Assembly (NCBI GenBank): GCA_946965045.2
Contig: OX337228.1
Coordinates: forward strand, 5,208,001-5,272,000
Direction: 5' to 3'
Source of the DNA: Epithemia pelagica
Lineage: Eukaryota; Bacillariophyta; Bacillariophyceae; Surirellales; Surirellaceae
Length of the DNA stretch: 64,000 nucleotides
Within the stretch, counting starts at the first letter, position 1. Every line of letters begins with the position of its first letter. A program made the position numbers and the translations under genes. Under the pieces are notes generated by a model, which saw nothing but the letters and a program-made list of their open reading frames with translations, made no database searches and was not told the origin of the DNA. Of the stretch, positions 58,102 to 64,000 are shown piece by piece.

Positions 58102-59103
58102 CTACTCGGTTTCGTCGCCTTCCATCTTCTCAAGACTTGACTCAGTCACATTCCACCGATAGCCCTCGACGGTTTCTCCAGCCAGAAGTCTTCGTGCTGC
58201 ATGGCACTGCACTATAACAATGTTGTCTTCCAAATAGCACGGGTGCATCAGCTGATTTGCGTTATGTCTCCAAACGAGCCATCGGGGGCAATCCAGAAGC
58301 GCAGCCGTGTCATGGACACTCTCGCGATAGGTACAGTTCAAACAGCATGGTGGCTGTGTGAAGCCAAGACGTGCATAGAAGCACATTTCAACAAAAAGCT
58401 GGGTGGTCTCTTTTTCGTTGAACGGCTTGTTGTAGCCCGAGATTTTTATTTCTGACAAATCCAATATTGAACGCTTTCCGTTGCTGTCCGGTACTGGACT
58501 TTTAACCTTGGTCAATGCAAGCGTGGAGCCTGTATCCACTGTCATGTCGTCTGTCTCCGTACTTGCACTTTCTTTCAGAGACACGGAGGGTGCCGTCGTA
58601 TCCGATTTGAGACTTGGCGGAACTGTTGTCGTTGACTCGTCTTCCCAACTTATATGCTTCGAGCTTCCAATTTGCCTCGCACTGTGGCCACTTGAGGTAT
58701 GGAGAATAGAATGCCATTGTTGTGAAGTAGTGCTAGTGGTTTTCGTAGATACATCACTAGCTCCTGCCTGAGAAGCCATCGGTGATGGCAGTGATTTTTC
58801 GGATGAGTTGATTTCTGATCCCGTTATTTGACTGGGAATGGTTTTGGTTGAAAGATTTGTTTTGTCACTGGTGCTACTTCTTTCCTCAAAATGCCGGTCA
58901 AGTTCTTTCTTAATTTTCTGAATGTATAATGGACTGAAGCTCTTCTCATTCAGAGTTCGTCGAAAAATTTCGGCTTGCCGGGATGTGATTATACCTTTGG
59001 ATTGATAGGATTCAATACGGTCCATTATTCCTCGACTTGCTGGATTAGCCGCTTTGCTCTTTCTCAGCAGAGCAGAATGATTCTTTAGCAGATGGCTCTT
59101 CAT
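58102..59103 (-). CDS. hypothetical protein with Cys-rich C-terminal domain
   Basis: A 333-aa single-exon ORF from the ATG at 59103 (MKSHLLKNHSALLRK). Residues about 20-75 form a helical basic region (GIITSRQAEIFRRTLNEKSF, YIQKIKKELDRHF). The middle 130 residues are Ser/Thr-rich and disordered. The last 100 residues look folded and contain a CCLNCTY Cys cluster followed by LLDCPRWLVWRHNANQLMHP, possibly zinc-binding. I do not recognise a family. The next gene (RibD-like) diverges from it with about 350 bp between. Confidence 0.6.
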   Translation of the reverse strand: MKSHLLKNHSALLRKSKAANPASRGIMDRIESYQSKGIITSRQAEIFRRTLNEKSFSPLYIQKIKKELDRHFEERSSTSDKTNLSTKTIPSQITGSEINSSEKSLPSPMASQAGASDVSTKTTSTTSQQWHSILHTSSGHSARQIGSSKHISWEDESTTTVPPSLKSDTTAPSVSLKESASTETDDMTVDTGSTLALTKVKSPVPDSNGKRSILDLSEIKISGYNKPFNEKETTQLFVEMCFYARLGFTQPPCCLNCTYRESVHDTAALLDCPRWLVWRHNANQLMHPCYLEDNIVIVQCHAARRLLAGETVEGYRWNVTESSLEKMEGDETE

Positions 59104-59460
59104 TTTGTCGATATGTTGGAGTTTGTTTCATTCACAGGGTTCCTTTCTTGATGGTCTTGTTGGCCGTAGCGACGCAAACTGAAAAGAGCTCTCCACCCTT
59201 GAAAGAAAATTTTGTGTGTGTCTGAGACTCGGCGCGCGTAAAGGCGCGCGTGCATAGCACATGCCACGAGCACGAGCACTACCACAGACACGGGTGACAG
59301 ACGGACCCAGAAAACCGATTGTACAATAGATTCCAAGTCATGGACTGCAAGATTCCAAAATCTACGGCCTTCTGGAATCCATCAAATCAATTCATGTCCG
59401 TCAGCGTCACATGAAGAGAGTCAAAAGAACGAAGTCGAACGCAAATCCTTGAAGCAACTC
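59104..59460. other. divergent promoter region, about 360 bp
   Basis: Between the hypothetical gene (minus) and the RibD-like gene (plus). It includes a cgcgcgtaaaggcgcgcg inverted repeat near 59232-59249. No ORF is supported. Confidence 0.5.
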
Positions 59461-61603
59461 ATGATGCTTTGTTTTCGACTATGTGGTGCAGCATGTCTGC
59501 TCGCAATGGTGGGACGATCCTCTGGTCTGGTGACGCCTCTCGCTCAACGCTTGATGAAAGTCACGATGCCGTTCAGAACATCAACTCATGGTGCGCTCTT
59601 TGAATCATCGACGCCTGTGGAAACAGATGGACCAAGCCTGATTCTGGAAGAAGAAGACGACGTTGAGGTCACTCGTGTTGAGGCCAGAGAAGAGCACGCT
59701 TTTCCGTTGGAGTTCCAGCAGGATATCGACGAGCAACAGTTGGCTTTGGACGAAAACCATATGAAAGAGGCTATTGAAGTGGCTCTGTCCGGGTAGGTCG
59801 ATTTCAAATCGTTCTTTTATCGCGGCTTGTTTTCCTCACCTCCTCTTATTTGTCGCCGGGTACAGCGGTGGTGAACGCAGCCATGAATCTGCTTATCCAA
59901 ACCCAACGGTGGGAGCAGTACTAGTGGCAGCTGACGGAACAATCATGGGGAAAGGTCGATCCGACTTCAAGACTGAGGCAGTCCATGCTTGTCTTGAAAA
60001 CTCTGGTCTAGAGATTACTCCATTATCCGAGTGGTGCGTCACATGGCCTACGAATGCGTACCTTCGAGAACGGTTAGCCACCAGCACGCTTTACGTGACG
60101 ATGGAACCTTACGAGCAACGTCGCGGAACGGCATACCCTCCTTTAACCCAGTTGATCACGCAAGCTGGAATCCCACGAACCGTCATCGGATGCCCAAGTC
60201 CAATCCGAGAGCGTTCTGGTAAGGGTGCTGCCGCATTGCATCAATTTGGCATGACCGTCAGTATGGGACAGGTGTGCAGAGAAGAATGTGAAGAAGTGAT
60301 TGAAGGTTACTCGGAGCTCGTAAACCGTAAACTTCAACAAATGGCAAGGTCTCATTTCTCGAAAACAGGGCGCCCACTTGGTTTCTTGCATTGCAGTGTT
60401 GTGGACAGCGATAATATCGAAGCTTTCGCAAGAAATGGCAATGCCTTTGGTACTGATTTTGGTGGCAAAACTTTGAATTTCAGAGATTTTGGAAGCTACG
60501 AGATTGCACCTCCTCCTGAAGTCATATGGGCAGTCGATGGTGAAGAGGGAGATGATCTTAATTTACTTGATATCAATTTCCAAGATGAAGAATTCCAAGA
60601 AGATCTCCAAGGGAATCCGATGATGCCGTGGTACGAACAAGTTGACGCAGTCTGTGCAACTTTTCCGAAAGCGGGGAACGGACCAGCAGATGATGATTCC
60701 GTAACGGGTAGGCTGAATGGCCTCAAGTGGCTAGCATCTCATGGAGAAAGTCTTCCGGCTGGAGTGGAACGTATCCTTGTCATGGATGCTACTGATTTAT
60801 ATGATTTACCCTTGACAAACCATGACCCCAACTTGCCTGCCGGTATCGACGTAGAGCATTTTTGGACATCATCCTTCCGCAAGCCAACGCGTCTCTTGCT
60901 CCGTCTAGGAGCCCATGCACAGGCTCGGACTGCGGCTGAATCTGCGGCTGCTGCTGCCCATGCTGCTGCAAACGCCGCACAGAGAGCTGCAGCTGCAGTC
61001 GAAATGGGGGATGCAGCCGATGCGGCTGAAGTTGCCCTAAAATGTCAGAAACAGGCTGAGGAATCAAGAGACGTTATATTGAAACAGTTAGAGCTTACGC
61101 AATCTATCAAGACGAAACTGGAAGAAATGGGTGTTGTTATAGAGACTTTACAGGGAAAGGAACCAATCGACGTTATGAACCACCTCGGCCAACGGAACGG
61201 ATATCATTCAGTAGTGTGGCGTGCAGGATGTTGGGGTGATCGTGGCGTTCAAGCAATCCTTGCTGGGGCCTTTCAGTGGGTATCTGCTCACTTGGCAGTC
61301 GACGCAGTTGGAGGGCGATTTTGGCAGTTGATGTTGGCCGAGAATGCAGTTCAGGCGGCGTGCGGGCCAGAACGCAAAGTGAAAGTGTTTGCTGAACAAG
61401 AAGATCTCAGTCTTGAATATTGCGACGCACCAGGGGTGGACCAAGACTGTGCTGTTCAGATTGACGGGAGGCCAGTGCGACACATCCGCCTTGACTGTCG
61501 AGTTGCTTTGTATGATGAAAATCGACCTCGTGAATTTGTTTTGGCCAAGACGGAAAAACTCAATCAAAAGCATTTGGAAGAGCAAGCCCCGTGGTTCTTG
61601 TAA
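59461..61603 (+). CDS. RibD/PyrR-like protein with degraded deaminase zinc site, probable plastid precursor
   Basis: Two exons, 59461-59792 and 59866-61603, joined in phase 2 over a 73-bp intron (GTAGGT ... GTACAG), giving 689 aa. It begins with a hydrophobic signal-like stretch (MMLCFRLCGAACLLAMVG), suggesting entry to the secretory or plastid route. From residue about 100 the fold follows the RibD cytidine-deaminase-like domain (AYPNPTVGAVLVAADG, STLYVTMEPYEQRRGTAYPP, LITQAGIPRTVIG). The zinc ligands are gone: the HAE motif reads KTEAVH, and the PCxxxGxTPPC motif has no cysteines. This matches plant PyrR, where the deaminase half is inactive. After it, RPLGFLHCSVVDSDN may be the reductase start, but the rest is divergent: an Ala-rich helical region (residues about 395-440) and a C-terminal domain (DAVGGRFWQLMLAENAV, QIDGRPVRHIRLD) that I do not recognise. 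Confidence 0.75.
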
Positions 61604-61907
61604 TAATAGTACTTGTCGAATTGTCATCTATTGTCGTTTTCTTCTTTTGAACATAGTGAGCGTTTGTGAAGAAATGGTCCCCTGCGACAATCCTATTTTC
61701 CCCTTGGAAAGCACCGGACACAAACATTGCACAGAAGCAATGACAGCTTGGGTATGGGAAAATCATAAGATAAAAAAGTTACTCGTACTTCTAAAATATT
61801 CGAGTGGATAATGGAATGTTTCTATCGGGCATCGCATAGCCCATCTACACTTACAAATCAAAAGCTCCCGTTTCAGTGCGAGAATGTTATGACAAAGAAT
61901 ATATCAT
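61604..61907. other. convergent 3' intergenic region, about 300 bp
   Basis: Between the RibD-like gene and ARL8, tail to tail. No ORF or repeat of note. Confidence 0.5.
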
Positions 61908-62526
61908 TCATTTTCCTTGTGCTGTAAGCCATTCAACCACTTGATCAATATTTGTGATATGAAGCGCAGAAATCGGCAAAACCATCCATGGGGTTTCAAC
62001 GACATAATTGAGAGCCAATTCTTCAATCAAGGCCTGTTCTCCAACGTGGTCCGGTAGATCAATTTTGTTTGCTAGAACGAGCATTGGCGTCGCTCCAATA
62101 GACCCATCATCCAATAATTTATGCAGTTCTTTCTTTGCCATCGGCAATTTTTGTGGTGCAGCTGCGTCGACCACATACAATACTACATCGCATCCTTTTG
62201 TGTACCGGGCCCATTCACTTCGATATTGTTCTTGACCCCCAATATCCCAACATTTCATATTCACTTGGCCTTTCTTAAATACTTTCACATTGAGACCAAT
62301 GGTAGGAACGGTCTCAACTGCATGGCCGTGTGCCAGTACGGAGAGAAGAGTTGTCTTTCCACTGTTCAACCATCATTTTTTGCAATAAATGAGTGGCAAG
62401 AGGAGAAGCAAATCGTCAGCGCGACTCCCACATCACGAACACATACCTGTTTTCCAAGCCGATGACAACAATGTCAAGCTTCTTTGTATAAAATATTTCC
62501 AGGAGACGGGTTAACAATGCGCCCAT
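61908..62526 (-). CDS. ARL8: ARL8-like small GTPase
   Basis: Two exons, 62447-62526 and 61908-62361, spliced in phase 2 across an 85-bp intron (GTATGT ... TGAACAG), giving 177 aa. The P-loop is completed by the splice (GLENSGKTTLL). Switch motifs are TVPTIGLNVK and WDIGGQEQYRSEW, and the guanine-binding motif is ANKIDLPD. The best fit is ARL8, a lysosome/late-endosome-associated GTPase that recruits motors and the HOPS complex in animals; a Vps39-like protein is also in this window, though not linked to it. The N-terminus (MGALLTRLLEIFYTKK) is an amphipathic helix with Gly at position 2, so myristoylation is possible, unlike animal ARL8. Family is firm; subfamily is likely. Confidence 0.88.
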
Positions 62527-63098
62527 TGTGTGGTTGTTGTGGCTACGTGTTCGGAACAACAACAATGCTCGCTAAATGGAGCACTCAAACAACAAGCGTT
62601 TCAAGGACACTAACGAGCGGGAAATGGAAGACGGTTGTCAGAGTATGGTGATGAATGCTAATCCAACAACGGAAAGAGAATACATTCAGGCAATGACACG
62701 AGGTGAAGCCCTTTGAACTCCGTTTGTTCGGAAAATTGCCGACAAGGGATCTGTATCGTGTTGCTAACGAGCCGCCATGTATTGTAGATTTGTGGGAAGA
62801 AGATGAGTCGTCTGTCGCTCATGCGGCACGCCTCGTCCAATGAACATTCACTTTGATAGTAAGTATGTAGGACGATTGCGCCTGCCCATCCACGCGCATG
62901 GTCGCATCGAAACAAGACCAACCCAGCTGCGAGATCCAGGTGACACCCATACGCGACTGCTCCCAGGTGCTGTTTTGGTGGCTTGTCCCTCTCATGATGA
63001 AGCGCTTTTGTTGTGTCAACAAACCGAAGAAGCGAGAAAGCAACCATCTGAAAAGAGAGGGTTCCATTATACAGGCTACCTGAAAGGAATTTTAAAAT
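62527..63098. other. divergent promoter region, about 570 bp
   Basis: Between ARL8 (minus) and the roadblock gene (plus). A 129-codon minus ORF shows no domain. No feature is supported beyond promoter sequence. Confidence 0.5.
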
Positions 63099-63443
63099 AT
63101 GGCAGAAGATATTACTGGCTCAGGTTCCAGCAGAGAAGTTGCGAGTGCCAATCTTCAAGAGCTTCAGGAAACTGTTAGTCGGCTTTCGTCCCATGCGGGT
63201 GTTGAGTCCGTTTTGATTCTGAACAGGTCAGGAGATATAATTGCCGAATCTTCGAAGCGTCAGAATGAGTCAAGTCCAGAAACTGCGGCATCTGTGAGCA
63301 AGCTGCTTAAATTGGCCACGAGCTACATACAATCCCTTTCTCCTGAGGATGAAGTGTCCTTTCTCCAAGTTCGTTCAAACCAACGTCGAGAACTCTACAT
63401 ATCTCCCTACGAAGGATACGTGTTGGCTTTGTCCAAGCGTTAG
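63099..63443 (+). CDS. dynein light chain roadblock/LC7
   Basis: A single-exon 114-aa protein from the ATG at 63099 (MAEDITGSGSSREV). The roadblock fold is clear: LQETVSRLSSHAGVESVLIL, then NRSGDIIAESS, a helical AASVSKLLKLATSYIQSL and the final strands VSFLQVRSNQRRELYISP. In animals and algae this protein is a dynein intermediate-chain partner, and related proteins serve as Rag/Rab scaffolds. The slightly long N-terminus (about 15 extra residues) is unremarkable. It is divergent from the ARL8-like gene, which may share its promoter. Confidence 0.9.
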   Translation: MAEDITGSGSSREVASANLQELQETVSRLSSHAGVESVLILNRSGDIIAESSKRQNESSPETAASVSKLLKLATSYIQSLSPEDEVSFLQVRSNQRRELYISPYEGYVLALSKR

Positions 63444-63517
63444 CGAACCTTCAGTTTTTTGTTTGGTCAGGGTTTCCAGAAAATGTTTGTATTGATAGTG
63501 ACTATCAGCAATACCCC

Positions 63518-64000
63518 TTAGTCGATAGATATAATCTCTTTTACTTTGAGCTGGGTTTTGGCTCGAGAGAGAGGATTGTCCCCAAATAGGATGTCGTCGT
63601 CGTCGTCTTCATCACTACTGTCCAAAGCTATCGCAGTTATAGAGTGTTTTCCTGTCAAGTCTGTCTTCTTTGATGAATTCCATGTCGTATGTTTTCGTCG
63701 CTTCAAGGCGCGCTCCTCTGTAGGAGTCTCAGTGGCATTCCCCATTATTTGAGCCACAGATTCATGAACAACGACATCTGCTGCAGCTGCGGTAGGTGCT
63801 TCTTTTCCTTCACTGTCCGATTTCTCCGCCGCTTGTATAGAAGCGCGCGTTTCCTGGTCGCGAAGAGACCTTTCAACCAGTTCACGATATTTCGATGCAC
63901 TATTCGTGTTATCTTCGCCAGAGTCATAATCATCCTGAGGTAAACCGTAGGCAACGAAAAGTTCCGCCGCACTCCGCGCCCCAAGGGTCCTCTTCCCAGT
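63518..64000 (-). CDS. C-terminal part of an unidentified protein (cut by window edge)
   Basis: The minus strand is open for 160 codons from the window edge to a stop at 63518. It begins TGKRTLGARSAAELFVAYG, then a Glu/Ser/Asp-rich helical stretch (KYRELVERSLRDQETRAS), an Ala-rich part, a basic KRRKHT patch, and an acidic DSSDEDDDDD run before FGDNPLSRAKTQLK. A nuclear protein is likely from the basic and acidic clusters, but I do not recognise the family. Upstream exons lie beyond the window. Confidence 0.6.
   Translation of the reverse strand, partial: TGKRTLGARSAAELFVAYGLPQDDYDSGEDNTNSASKYRELVERSLRDQETRASIQAAEKSDSEGKEAPTAAAADVVVHESVAQIMGNATETPTEERALKRRKHTTWNSSKKTDLTGKHSITAIALDSSDEDDDDDILFGDNPLSRAKTQLKVKEIISID

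Noticed and set aside
62658-63047. 129-codon minus ORF between ARL8 and roadblock genes
   Set aside because: No domain and it spans a promoter region; the divergent neighbours explain the space.

Overview
This is nuclear DNA of a photosynthetic stramenopile, most probably a pennate diatom. That is an inference. The support is: compact genes with short GT-AG introns (about 63-274 bp); a DUF6824-type protein; a diatom-expanded protein kinase type; plastid-style N-terminal signal peptides; an ornithine carbamoyltransferase gene; and families known mainly from diatom genomes. Roughly 29 genes or gene-like units can be supported. Many have introns, and I rebuilt the exon joins by checking phase and protein continuity.

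Layout. 1-8168: PP2A activator PTPA (cut by the left edge), a small hypothetical, ornithine carbamoyltransferase, a small charged protein and a Vps39/Vps3-like tethering protein. About 8240-15650: a two-ORF non-LTR retrotransposon of the restriction-like-endonuclease (R2-like) class, lying just upstream of the Vps39-like gene in the same orientation. 15964-41807: mostly ordinary cellular genes. They are a four-TM membrane protein, a Ser/Thr kinase, an Alba-domain protein, a 449-aa hypothetical, casein kinase 2 alpha, an ankyrin-like protein, AATF/Bfr2, a possibly plastid-directed disordered protein, a Sel1-repeat protein, RFC3, a Nudix-HAD fusion, a DUF6824 protein, L-asparaginase and a cysteine-rich single-pass membrane protein. 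42128-53569: an accessory island, probably one or more DNA transposons. It holds a 1139-aa protein with DDE-like acidic motifs, a cut-off transposase-like ORF facing an antisense ORF, CAA-rich tandem repeats, and hairpins built on the same 9-mer at both edges. 54365-57188: a tandem kelch pair, one intact and one frameshifted. 58102-64000: a hypothetical, a RibD-like protein with a degraded zinc site, an ARL8-like GTPase, a roadblock/LC7 light chain and the C-terminus of a gene cut by the right edge.

The genes do not form a pathway. Housekeeping genes for trafficking (Vps39-like, ARL8, roadblock), replication (RFC3), ribosome biogenesis (AATF), nitrogen metabolism (OTC, asparaginase) and signalling (CK2, PTPA) are interleaved and often share short bidirectional promoters. 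A recurring palindromic motif (actcctaggagt) clusters in several of those promoters. The strongest candidates for something undescribed are the two-ORF R2-class element with an ATGA stop/restart overlap and the 42-53.6 kb island.
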